The notes beneath the pieces are model-generated. The model was not told where the DNA came from, ran no database searches, and was given only the letters and a program-made list of their open reading frames with translations. From Helichrysum umbraculigerum (taxonomy: Eukaryota > Streptophyta > Magnoliopsida > Asterales > Asteraceae): DNA of 64,000 nt. Positions 9,904 through 20,372 of the stretch are shown in pieces. Position numbers and translations under genes: made by a program. The stretch lies in the NCBI GenBank assembly GCA_949592205.1, contig CATIUR010000001.1, positions 67,594,059 through 67,658,058 of the forward strand. Reading direction: 5' to 3'. Positions within the stretch are counted from its first letter, which is position 1, and the number at the start of each line of letters is the position of its first letter.

Positions 9904-11203
9904 TAGGTGAGGACGGTGCTAACTATCCCAGGACATTTAGAGTGGGTTGTACTGGCAGGTGAGGGTTACGGGGTATGGATAAGTAGGAATTTTTAGTTGT
10001 TGTAAAGGGTTTTGCTTATCTTAGGACTTCTAAACTTTTGAAAAACATTATTTAAACAACTTTTTTAATGAAAACGGAAACGGATAACAGTACGGGAAGA
10101 AGATAGCTGTTTTGACTTCTATCTTTTGAAAATTCACGAGGGAATTTATGTCTTTTATAAGAGCGGGAATTTTTCGAGAGATTCGAAGCACTTAGCTTTA
10201 TTCTATTTTCTTTTCTTTTTCTTTTGTTTCTATTTTTGGGCTTTTCTAGGGATTTTATTTTGTTTCTTTCTTTTGCCCTTTTGAAATCCTTTTCTTTCTT
10301 TCATCTTTTTTCATCCTTTTGATGACTTTGCATTTACCTGGTGTCAATTTTTCACACCATAAACTCTCATCTTTTGATTTTTATCAAGGGAACGCACGCG
10401 AGAGATTTTGAGTAAACACCAGTATTTGTGATTTGGAGTGAAAGCAAAAAGGACATTTAAATGACATTTTCCACAAGTTTAAAATTTCTAAGATAAGATT
10501 TTTGGTGGGTGCGGAATAAATGGGTTTAAAGGGTTTTGAAAGAAACGAACAGGCTAAGGCTCAGCAGGGTTATCTAAGCAGATCATCAACACTAAAGATG
10601 AGTGTTGGAAGGGTTTTGGGCTTGAAGAGATATGATAAAAAGGGTTAAATCCTAAGGAATGTCAAGGTCATCTAACTGCACCTATACCGCGTACGGTACT
10701 CTACCAATGTGGTCTCGAAGTGCATACTAGGAGCAATTTCTAATTCCGGATGCATGCATCGACACACTCAAACAAACGAATAGTGAAGCATTAAAGATGA
10801 ATGCTTATATTGGCTCAAGATACCTCACTGCAAGTTTTTGGGTTTGTTTGTGCCTAGCCATGCGATGCCCCTCTTAGATCATCATTTCAGCTCAAGAAAA
10901 TCCTAACTTATTTAATCTTATTTTCCAAAATAAACTACTCGTATATGAAAATGATTCCTCTCAAGATATTTTAATTCAAAATTTTTGAAAAATTTTAAGC
11001 AAAAGTGAGGTTTTAAAATTGAGGAACATTTTCTGAGTTTTGCTTTTGAAAATAAGAATCTGACCTAAGGTATTCTATACCACTATCCCACACTTAGAGG
11101 AACATTGTCCCTAATGTTCTCTTGAGTAGAGATTTTGCTATAGGTAAAATCCCACACTTAGAGTTTGAACATATCGGAAAATGTTGCTCAAGTGTTTGTT
11201 TTG
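9904..11203 (-). other. Element B 3' untranslated region, left part
   Basis: No supported gene. It shares with the C and D 3' regions the AACGGTGCTAAYTATCCC-type block at its left end, the 'TACCGCGTACGG' block near 10686, the hairpin at 10786-10806, and the ATCCCACACTTAG / GGAACATTGTCCCTAATGTTC blocks near 11090-11160. Element A is inserted at its right end. Confidence 0.6.
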
Positions 11204-11208
11204 GGCTG
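11204..11208. repeat. Left TSD of element A (GGCTG)
   Basis: GGCTG directly precedes the A LTR and is repeated at 48059-48063 after the other end, inside the B 3' region. Confidence 0.93.
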
Positions 11209-11726
11209 TGATATCGTGTAAAAAGTCACGTTTTTACTACCGATATCTCTCTCATTCTGGAACGATTCTTGGCATATTAATTCAAAAACATTACAAATCA
11301 GTAACATTATGCCAAGATGGTAAAAACAAGGTTGCACGAGAAAAATCAAGCGAAACGGATATAAAACGAAGATTCCACACACGTTTGAAGATTCAAGGCA
11401 TAAAAACGAGATTTCAAGACTAAAGTGCCCTCCACCAACATCCATTATTTCCAAGATGTTCGTTTTCAAAATACGAATCCAACAGAAGAAGAATCAACCA
11501 AAACGGGTAAAGAATGAAGATTTCGCGCTCGCCGGAAGATCCAAATGATCCGTACGCAATATCTGGATCTAGGGACCTCATCTCAGGGCCTATCTTATGT
11601 CAAAATCTTTGTTTTTGAATTGCGAATCCAACAAAAAAAGAATCAACTCAAACGGACGTATAATGAAGAAAACACGCACGAATCAAGAAACGAAGCAACA
11701 AACGACGCAATGGGGCGGGGGTGGGC

Positions 11727-11903
11727 CCACCGCCGCCGGCCACCAGCCCGCCGGCTGGACCCCCACCGCCGCCGGCCACCTGTGTCCCGCCCCGGTTTCC
11801 GTTTTTGGTATCTTTTGGTACCTGGTGCGCCTACTTTTCGCGTTGTACAGTACCCGGTGCGCCTACTTTTCGTGTTGTACGGTACCTGGTGCACCCTTTT
11901 GGC
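11727..11903 (+). repeat. Promoter-proximal repeats of the A LTR
   Basis: Copies of CCACCGCCGCCGGCCACC are followed by two and a half copies of a 32-bp unit with the core GGTGCGCCTACTTTTCG. They end about 50 bp upstream of the TATA box. The 3' LTR copy lies at about 46008-46187. The unit number of the GC-rich part differs between the two LTRs. Confidence 0.7.
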
Positions 11904-11953
11904 TACCTTTTGCTAACATGCACCACTTGATGCTAATGTGAGCCAAAGCTCAC

Positions 11954-11962
11954 CTATAAATA
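11954..11962 (+). promoter_or_regulatory. TATA box of the A 5' LTR
   Basis: CTATAAATA is preceded by GCCAAAGCTCAC and followed by a leader with CT-rich stretches. The identical box is at 46242-46250 in the 3' LTR. In this copy it is now separated from the coding region by element E. Confidence 0.65.
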
Positions 11963-12332
11963 GGATGCTTAGGTTCATTTGAAACACACACCATATATGC
12001 ACACATTCTAGCATATTTCACTTTTTCTTTCTCACTAGAAAATCTTTCGTAGTCTTTTAGTCTTTCTCATTCTAGGAATATTGTAATTAGTCCACGGACT
12101 AACGTAGGAGCTAGGGCGAACGCTAGAGATTCGGAGATCAATCTTTGTACGTGTGAAAGAGTTTACCAATTATAATAATACGCTGCTACGCATTTAATTC
12201 CGGGTGATATCTAAACTTTTATTATACTTGTTTCATTTCATATTTTGAATATATATTATTGCCTGGTATGTGATTTATTTGTTGCCATGAATTACGAGTA
12301 GTTTATTATTGTGATTGCTGATGATGTAGATA

Positions 12333-13227
12333 ATTATAAGTAAGGATGTCATTACACAATCAATGCACGATAATCATAAAATGATATAACGGCCCCATTT
12401 CAACTGTTTATTCGGTATAGTGCTGGAAATGCTTCATGCAAAGTACAAACGTACGGAAGCCGATAAACGACCGAAGGTAGTTATATCATTGGAATCAGCT
12501 CTGGTTCAAAAGTTGGAACTCCGAAAGGATAATACAACTACACAACTAACTGGTGCATCCTACGAGAATCAATGCATTATAAAATAATGTTCGTAAAACA
12601 CGTTTAGATAAAATAGGAGATAATAATCTTTGTACTGTTAGGACTTTATGAATTTGAGTTTAATTTATGGAGCACCCTTTCCAGTTATCCACGTGACTCC
12701 AACCTAGTATGTAACACCCCCGAAATTCACTGTTTTGCGGAAGCATAATTTGGGGTGTTACTAATCAAATATCACAGCCGTATTATAAGTAAGGATGTCA
12801 TTACACAATCAATGCACGATAATCATAAAATGATATAACGGCCCCATTTCAACTGTTTATTCGGTATAGTGCTGGAAATGCTTCATGCAAAGTACAAACG
12901 TACGGAAGCCGATAAACGACCGAAGGTAGTTATATCATTGGAATCAGCTCTGGTTCAAAAGTTGGAACTCCGAAAGGATAATACAACTACACAACTAACT
13001 GGTGCATCCTACGAGAATCAATGCATTATAAAATAATGTTCGTAAAACACGTTTAGATAAAATAGGAGATAATAATCTTTGTACTGTTAGGACTTTATGA
13101 ATTTGAGTTTAATTTATGGAGCACCCTTTCCAGTTATCCACGTGACTCCAACCTAGTATGTAACACCCCCGAAATTCACTGTTTTGCGGAAGCATAATTT
13201 GGGGTGTTACTAATCAAATATCACAGC
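12333..13227. repeat. Tandem duplication spanning the A/E boundary (~446 bp twice)
   Basis: 12333-12778 is repeated at 12782-13227 with almost no differences, joined by three filler bases. Each copy contains about 376 bp of A LTR, the TAGTA TSD and the first ~69 bp of the E LTR (TGTAACACCCCCGAAATTC...). It must have formed after E inserted. The intact E LTR begins at 13159. Confidence 0.93.
13154..13158. repeat. Left TSD of element E (TAGTA)
   Basis: TAGTA abuts the E LTR and is repeated at 37747-37751. The other LTR of A shows the empty site, a single TAGTA at 46993-46997 in the same context (ACCTAGTAATTAGG). Confidence 0.95.
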
Positions 13228-14272
13228 ACAAAGATAAAGTAAACGACATCTATATGCAACGTTTGTAAATTAGTTACATTCCATAGATATATTGTTTGAA
13301 AACTTAGTGTTTTCGTATACAAAAATGTAGTTTCCCTAGAGTCCGCGCGTGTAGCGGGAGATTCTATTACATAATCAAAATATACAAAAGATAATGCTAA
13401 GAATCTCCGTTAATGCAGTTGTGTTGAAATCATGCGACTCTAGCTAAAAATCCTGGAGTAATCCTACTCCATCCGAGTACCTGAGCAAACATGCTAAAAA
13501 GTGTCAACCAAAAGGTTGGTGAATCTCACAGGTTTGTAAGTAATATCGGCTTTGAACACGAGATTTCATCAGTAATGCCCGCAGGCGTAAAATCAGCAAT
13601 TTCAATCTAGAAATCGTAAACCAGTATTTGCAATCCCGCAAATGTAAGTAAGTAAGTTTATACCGTTGCCATGAGGCTCATAATCGAAGCTTAACCCGTA
13701 AGTAATAAGTTTGCTCCCGTGACATGCTCGTAAATGAGCAAGCATCAGTAACGAATAATTAGTCACCCGTTTCTACGTGAAAATCAGTACGTGGCAGCGC
13801 TACTGCCCCGGGCGGGGAGGGTCATTTCCCTAATGGATCCATTAACTAGTGTTCGCGCTTAAGTCCATAACTAACGATATATGATGGAGAGACTTCTGTT
13901 TGTAAGTAAACTCATGCAATTTCGTTTGGTATAGTAAACAGTTTAATACTTGTGTTCAAGAAAATCAGTAGCATGTATCTCCCCCAATAAGATAAAATAG
14001 TAAAAGTGGGGCCGTAAGACTCACCTGAGTCTTGTAGTAATCAGTTGCAATTAGCAAGTAGTAAGTAAAGCAAGTAGGTTCTCTGAACCCGTAACCTTCA
14101 AATGCCTAATCATATGAAGTTATGTAAGTATGCGTCTCACGAGACGTTTCGTTTAGTTGTACACAACTAGTATATCCAGTGTTTGTCCGTATGTTTGTAA
14201 TTATTTGTTTGTTGGAAAACATGTTTGGCCCGTTGGTGACGGTTTGTAGCAAAAATTCTAAAATGTTGACTT

Positions 14273-14342
14273 TGCTACAGTAAATGTGCTACAGTGAATT
14301 GCTACAGTAAATTTGACTTTTTGCTACAGTAACTTTGACTTT
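14273..14342. repeat. Four copies of GCTACAGTRA (E LTR)
   Basis: GCTACAGTAA or GCTACAGTGA occurs four times within 60 bp, partly with a TTTGACTTT spacer. The 5' LTR copy is at 36433-36500, where one unit carries a substitution (GCTACGGTAA). Confidence 0.8.
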
Positions 14343-14385
14343 TCTATAGTGAAAATCCTTTAAAATTTCCAAGTTTTCTGTTTTC

Positions 14386-14674
14386 TGCGACATAAGCTGC
14401 GACACAAAGATTTGTATGCGACACAAGGGTTGTGTCGCATGAAGGATGCGACACAATAGCTCTGCGACACAGTGGTTGTGTCGCAAAAAGCTTGCGATGC
14501 TAATTCAATAGCGACAGAACGGTTGTGTCGTATTAAATACGACATAGTATGCGACATAGAGTGCGACACAATATTGTGTCGCAAAGGTTACGACACTAAA
14601 GGATTGGTACGACACAAGGTGCGACACAAACGGGTTTATGCGACACAGCATGCGACACAAGGCTTGTGTCGCAT
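14386..14674. repeat. Cluster of TGCGACACAA motifs in both orientations (E LTR)
   Basis: More than ten copies of GCGACACA or the one-base variant GCGACATA lie in 290 bp, with several as the complement TGTGTCGC. Adjacent opposite copies form inverted repeats such as TGCGACACAATATTGTGTCGCA. The 5' LTR has the same cluster at 36545-36833. It is a candidate factor-binding array or structured RNA. Confidence 0.85.
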
Positions 14675-15585
14675 GTATGAACACCAGCCCAGAAACTTTC
14701 GGGTTTCAAGAATTTTCGACCAAAAACGTAAATCTAACCCATTTTTGAGCTATAAAATCGTGTATTCTTCATGTATTAGGTTATATCTAAGTTGTGTACA
14801 CATCAAAACATCAAAACATTACACCAAATTGAATAGATCTAAGATTTTTGAAATTTCTTACTTTTGCAAATCGAGCTAAATGGGGGATGAGATGATGAAA
14901 ACGATCTTGATATTCTTGTTCCACTCGTGATGGTGATTCCGAATATGTAATTTTCATGGGTCGGTTTGTATTCCGAAATTTTTGGTGTGGATTTGGTTGA
15001 GAGTGTTTGGAAGATGTGTGTGTTTGAAATGGTGAAAATGAAAGAATGGGAGGAGGGGTTGGTTGGGGTTGGCTGATCCAAAGGGGGAGAGAGGGGAAAA
15101 CGCTCCCTAAAACTCAGTGTTTACACCGTGTCCTAATCCTTTAATCCTTTGTTTTTAGTATTTTAACCAAACCGTTATATTTTAAAATGTAACTGGAATA
15201 TTTAAATAAAAATACTTTGAAATTAATAATAAAACATTTGTCGAAGTATTATAATTATTAGATCGCGTTTAATACGTTTTGTTGCATTATTTAAAATGTC
15301 GTCGCGATAATATATAAATAGTGTTCGTTCAATTGCGTATTTAATATAACAAAATACGTTCTCATTATTTAAGTAAATTTCTGTCACCAACGTCCAAATA
15401 AACTGTGTCGGACTCTGTCCGATTAATTCGTACGATTCATCCAAATCGCGTAAGTACACACATATATATATAAATCACCTTATATATATACAAATAGAGC
15501 CTGTAATTAGTCCTATTACATACTAATTACAACTAGTTATAAATAATTAGGCATAACTAAGTATCCTAATTATGCGGGTGTTACA

Positions 15586-15600
15586 TTCTCCCCTTGTTAA
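15586..15600 (-). other. Polypurine tract of element E
   Basis: The minus strand reads TTAACAAGGGGAGAA directly before the 3' LTR start TGTAACACC. This is the expected plus-strand primer of a Tekay-type element. Confidence 0.85.
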
Positions 15601-15618
15601 AGAAATTTCGTCCCGAAA

Positions 15619-17100
15619 TTAGCTTGAGTGTACGGACGGTGCGTTGTCTGGGAAGAGATGTGGGTATTTCTGTCGCATTTGGTCTTCCCGTTCCCAGGTG
15701 AACTCAGGGCCACGCCTAGAATTCCACCTGACCTTTACGATGGGAATACGACTCTGTTTCAATCGCTTGACCTCGCGGTCCATGATTTCCATTGGTTCCT
15801 CAACAAAATGAAGTTTATCATCGATTTGAATTTCGTCGAGTGGTATAATCAGTGTCTCGTCAGACAGACATTTCTTCAAGTTAGAAATGTGGAATGTGTT
15901 GTGTACGCTGCTAAGTTCAGCAGGAAGTTGCAGGCGGTATGCCACTGGACCAATCCTTTCCAGGATTTCGAATGGTCCGATGTATCTAGGATTTAGTTTG
16001 CCTCGCTTTCCGAATCGAATGACACCCTTCCACGGTGCCACTTTGAGAAGTACCTTGTCCCCTACCTGGAACTCAAGGTGTTTGCGTCTCACGTCAGCAT
16101 AGCTTTTCTGACGATCACGTGCGGCTTTCAGCCGGTTTTGGATACCGATGATTTTCTCAGTAGTTTCCTGAATGATTTCTGGACCCGTGAGTTGGGAATC
16201 TCCTAACTCAGTCCAACAGATAGGTGATCGGCACTTACGTCCGTAAAGTGCCTCGAAGGGTGCAGCCTTTATGCTGGTATGGTAACTGTTGTTGTACGAA
16301 AACTCGCACAACGGTAAGTGATTTTCCCAAGAAGTACCGAAGTCAACTACGCAGGCTCGTAGCATATCCTCCAGTGTTTGAATAGTTCGCTCGTTTTGGC
16401 CATCGGTTTGCGGGTGATAAGCAGTACTCATATCCAGACGAGTACCAAGAGATTTTTGTAGCGATTGCCAAAAGTTAGAAGTAAAACGGCTGTCCCTATC
16501 CGAGATGATCGAGATAGGTACACCGTGTCGCGAGATGATTTCTTTGACATAGATGCGAGTCAGACGCTCCATCTTGTCGGTTTCCTTGATGGCCAGAAAA
16601 TGAGCAGATTTCGTGAGACGGTCCACGATCACCCAAATGGTATCGCAACCACTCGAAGTTTTCGGTAATTTGGCAATGAAGTCCATGGAAATCTGTTCCC
16701 ATTTCCATTGAGGAATTTCAGGTTGTTGGAGCAACCCCGAGGGTCTTTGGTGTTCGGCCTTGACTTTGGAACAGGTTAGGCATTTACTGACGTACAAGGC
16801 AATGTCAGCTTTCATGTTAGGCCACCAATACAACCCTTTGACGTCGTGATACATCTTGTCAGAACCAGGATGTATAGAGTATTGAGATTTGTGAGCTTCA
16901 GCCATCACCAAATCTCGCAAGTTTCCGAATTTGGGTAACCACACCCGGTTAGAGAAGTATCGAGTTCCATCGGGTTTGATTTCGAATTGTTTATCCAAGC
17001 CTCGCAAGGCTTCATTTTTCAAGTTTTCATCGTTGAGTGCTTCAAGTTGAGCGGTAAGGATTTGAGCAGGAAGCTCGTTATGAATTGTCATAGAAAGTGC
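15619..17100 (-). pseudogene. Element E integrase with C-terminal chromodomain
   Basis: This is the continuation of pol after the nonsense codon at 17101-17103. It shows the HHCC zinc domain (HPGSDKMYHDVKGLYWWPNM ... CLTCSKVK), then the DDE core (MDFIAKLPK, 'IISDRDSRFTSNFW', 'STAYHPQTDGQNERTIQTLEDMLRA'), the GPY/F region ('NPRYIGPFEILERIGPVAYRL') and a chromodomain-like end (IVKVRWNSRRGPEFTWEREDQM). It would insert element DNA, and in this lineage the chromodomain is thought to steer insertion to heterochromatin. The frame is otherwise open to the stop at 15619. That stop overlaps a small hairpin just ahead of the PPT. Confidence 0.92.
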
Positions 17101-18787
17101 TCAGACTCGAAGGGGTTTCACTCGTTCTTTTCGGCTTAAGGCATCGGCAACTACGTTAGCCTTGCCCGGATGGTATTTGATCTCGCAGTCGTAGTCACTA
17201 AGTAACTCAACCCAGCGACGTTGCCTCATGTTTAGATCCTTCTGATCGAATATGTGTTGGAGACTTTTGTGATCAGTGAAGATAGTGCTTTTCGTACCGT
17301 AGAGATAATGTCTCCAGATTTTCAATGTGAAGACCACAGCACCTAACTCGAGGTCGTGGGTCGTATAGTTTTTCTCGTGGATTTTTAGTTGTCGTGAGGC
17401 ATAGGCAATGACTTTTTCCCGTTGCATCAACACACAACCAAGTCCTTGGTGTGAGGCATCGCAGTAAACTACGAAATCGTCGGTGCCCTCGGGTAAGGAC
17501 AAGATCGGTGCACTGCAAAGTTTGTTTTTCAATAGTTGGAAAGCTGACTCTTGTTTATCAGTCCAATCGAACTTCTTATCTTTCTGAGTCAGTGTGGTTA
17601 GGGGAACAGCTATTCTTGAAAAGTTTTCGATGAATCGGCGGTAATAACCAGCAAGACCTAAGAATTGTCTCACTTCGGTTGGAGTGGTCGGTGACTTCCA
17701 GCCCTTGATTGCTTCAATCTTGGCGGGATCAACATGAATTCCTTGGCTGTCAATCACGTGCCCGAGGAATTGAACGGTTCGAATCCAGAACTCACACTTA
17801 GAGAATTTGGCATATAACTCTTCGTGTTTAAGAAGTCCTAGAATGGTTTTCAGATGTTGAGCATGTTCCTGCTCGTTGCGAGAGTAAATCAGGATATCAT
17901 CGATGAACACAATGACGAATTTGTCAAGATATGGTTTGCACACCCGATTCATAAGGTCCATGAATACGGCCGGTGCGTTGGTCAACCCGAATGGCATCAC
18001 TTGGAATTCGTAATGCCCATAACGAGTTCGGAAAGCTGTCTTTGGGATATCATTGTCACGGACTCGGAGTTGATGATAACCCGACCGTTGATCAATCTTT
18101 GAGTAAACACTCGATCCCTGGAGTTGGTCAAACAGGTCATCGATTCTAGGAAGTGGGTACCGATTCTTTATGGTTAGCTTATTCAGCTCTCGGTAGTCGA
18201 TACACATGCGGAAAGATCCATCTTTCTTTTTCACGAATAAGACCGGAGCTCCCCAAGGCGAGGAACTTGGTCGAATGAATCCTCTGTCCAGGAGTTCCTG
18301 TAGTTGGTTAGACAACTCCTGCATTTCGGATGGTGCTAAACGGTAAGGGGCTCGTGCCACGGGTGCAGCTCCGGGCACAAGTTCGATTTGAAATTCAACT
18401 TGTCTAGGTGGTGGAAGTCCGGGCAAGTCTTCAGGAAAGACTTCCGGGAAATCCCGCACGATCGGGACATCCTCAAGTCGCTTCTCCTCCGACTTCTTCT
18501 CCGTTACATGTGCAAGGATGGCTTGATACCCTTTTCGTAGGTATTTTCTAGTTTTCAGACAGGAGACAATATTCAGATTTCGTCTGCCGGTCTCCCCTTG
18601 TAGGACTAAGGTTCCACCGGAGACAAGAGGTATGCGAACGAGTTTGTCATGACAGATGATTTCAGCTCGGTGCTTGGATAACCAATCCATACCGACAATA
18701 ATATCGAAGCTGCAGATCTCGACAGGGATTAAATCAATTGAAAACGTTTCGTTCGTGAGGTTAAGTGTACAGTTGTGTATGATGCTA
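17101..18787 (-). pseudogene. Element E reverse transcriptase and RNase H (ends in a nonsense codon)
   Basis: The frame continues from the protease across the F insertion point. It shows RT motifs: 'GFIRPSSSPWGAPVLFVKKKDG', 'VMPFGLTNAPAVFMDLMNR' and the catalytic FIDD at 17896-17907, intact. The RNase H follows (VVYCDASHQGLGCVLMQ, 'YASRQLKIHEKNYTTHDLELGAVVF', 'FTDHKSLQHIF'). A TGA at 17101-17103 separates RNase H from integrase; the F copy has an Arg codon there, so a CGA to TGA change is likely. The true protein begins in gag far to the right (34215). F insertion splits it within the protease. Confidence 0.92.
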
Positions 18788-18792
18788 TCAGT
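18788..18792. repeat. Left TSD of element F (TCAGT)
   Basis: TCAGT precedes the F 5' LTR and is repeated at 32975-32979 after the 3' LTR. Both copies lie in the protease-coding part of E, whose frame continues across them. Confidence 0.96.
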
Positions 18793-20149
18793 TGTGACAA
18801 TCCTCCATTTAGGGTATTAATCCTTTCTTAATTTCATGCATTACCTAGAGTAATTCCCTGATTAGTGAATTCAAAACGATTTTTATGTGTAAAGTTTTGT
18901 GAAACTTACTATGTGGTACGTGACGTATTAGACTTGTAGTTATATGTATATATAATTACGTACGAAATGAACATATTAAATTCGACAAACTGAATACAAT
19001 ATAGTCGGTGATACGAAATAATTAATAATTCGAAAATTATTAATTACAAATATTAGATATTTATATTATTGAAATAATATAATAACTTATACGTTTTATA
19101 TTAAACGTATCATACGCGAATCATAAAGTTCCAAAAAGAACTTTAAAATACTTTTGAATAATTTTGTTTGAAATTATTATAGAAAAGTAGTAGAACAAAA
19201 ATAAAACGGAAACCTTTAGACTGCTATTTAGGACGCGTTATACACGAACAGAAACAATTATAAAACGTACCTAAAGGTCGAAAATAATAAAAGTATTTAT
19301 TTTCCCGTTACTGTTTTTGTATTTGGAACATTACTTCAAAATATAAATTCCAAATTTGACTGAAATCTGGCACGCAATTTCACCGTACAGTACTTCTACT
19401 GTAACCAATTTTATTAATGATTTGATAAAGTATTTCATTTTTATGAATACAAATTACTAAGTCTAAAATATAAGTTAAATTAACGAATAATTGATTTATA
19501 CACGAAGTTACGGGTTAAAAACCCAAAGAAATAATGCACTTGAAAAATATCAGGAGACAACTTATTGTTCTCTCCATACTTCCGTTGAAAAACATAAAGT
19601 GTATCCCATTTTTATATCATTCCTCCCTCTCCATACTCTATGTACACAAAGTCTTCCCCAACCAACTCAAATAATTGAGTTGCTTCATCCCTGTGGTTTT
19701 GCTACTGGAAACAGAAAGCAGAAAGGAGCAAGAGGAACAACAAGCAAGAGATTAACCATCACCATTTAATTTCATCTTCATCTTCACAATCAAACATACA
19801 CACACAAATCAAACATCAAAAATGATCACATAATCGATCATCATCACCATCGACATAATCATCATCATCATCGCCGAATCGTCATCATCATCTCAATATC
19901 ACCATCGTAAATCCATTGTGAGGAACTTTTTATTTCCTTAAAATATTACATAAATTTGTTTCTATACTTGTTACACCATGTAATTGTATCACATTTATTA
20001 TTGATAGAACATTTAAAATGAAGTTAAAAACTAAGAATAATGAATATGTATATATGGCTGAGACTAGCGACTGGTTTCATTCTTGATGTAAAAAGGAAAT
20101 GTGAGAGACCTTAACATAAATATTTTATCTTACATTCAAAAACAAATAA

Positions 20150-20220
20150 CTAAAGTTAGCCTAGTGGTTAAGTGTGATGGGTGTGGACCGAGAGGTCACA
20201 TGTTCGATACCTGTGACCTA
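20150..20220 (+). other. tRNA-like module 1 in the F LTR
   Basis: There is a box A match TAGCCTAGTGG at 20157-20167 and a box B match TGTTCGATACC at 20201-20211. In the 3' LTR (30357-30427) box B is GGTTCGATACC and forms a perfect T-arm, ACAGG-TTCGATA-CCTGT. There is no full cloverleaf, so it is not a tRNA gene; a tRNA-derived SINE head or fossil is likelier. Confidence 0.55.
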
Positions 20221-20299
20221 TTTTAATTTCACTTCTTTTTTTTAACAAACTAGAAATAAGGGGTTAAATACATATACTAAGCTTTCTATAATCAACAGC

Positions 20300-20372
20300 A
20301 AGCAACAGCCTGTTGGTTAACGCTTGCAATTTGAAACCAAAGGTCACGGGTTCGAGCCCCATGACCTGTTTT
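20300..20372 (+). other. tRNA-like module 2 in the F LTR
   Basis: There is a box A-like CAGCCTGTTGG at 20306-20316 and box B GGTTCGAGCCC at 20349-20359, with T-arm ACGGG-TTCGAGC-CCCAT (one mismatch). It shares the downstream GACCT tail with module 1, which suggests the two are diverged copies. The 3' LTR copy lies at about 30507-30579. Confidence 0.5.

Larger units (their letters stand above)
11209..13158 (+). mobile_element. Element A 5' LTR, left piece
   Basis: It starts TGATATCGTGTAAAAAGTCACG and matches 45492-46997 of the 3' LTR, apart from substitutions and an extra ~449 bp caused by a tandem duplication (12333-13227). It holds a GC-rich repeat block (11727-11795), a 32-bp tandem repeat (11805-11903) and a TATA box (11954-11962). 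Proline-rich ORFs read from the GCC repeats are not genes. E is inserted after the TSD copy at 13154-13158. Confidence 0.9.
13159..15585 (-). mobile_element. Element E 3' LTR
   Basis: The minus strand starts TGTAACACCCGCATAATTAGG and ends ...CGGGGGTGTTACA. It contains an array of GCGACACA motifs (14386-14674) and four GCTACAGTRA motifs (14273-14342). Apparent ORFs inside are readings of those repeats and recur in the other LTR for that reason only. Confidence 0.93.

Noticed and set aside
11643..11941. Several overlapping Pro/Arg/Gly-rich ORFs in the A LTRs (also 45827-46218)
   Set aside because: They are different-frame readings of GCC/GGC repeats in the LTR promoter region and lack a consistent frame between the two LTRs.
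14289..14879. ORFs rich in 'RHN' and 'CDT' in the E LTRs (also 36448-37038)
   Set aside because: Translations of the GCGACACA repeat cluster.
19491..19769. 92-codon ORF found twice, at 19491 and 29698
   Set aside because: Identical because it lies in both LTRs of F; low-complexity content, no start context, and no reason for a gene there.
20150..20372. Genuine tRNA genes
   Set aside because: Only box A, box B and a T-arm fit; no closing acceptor stem or anticodon arm.
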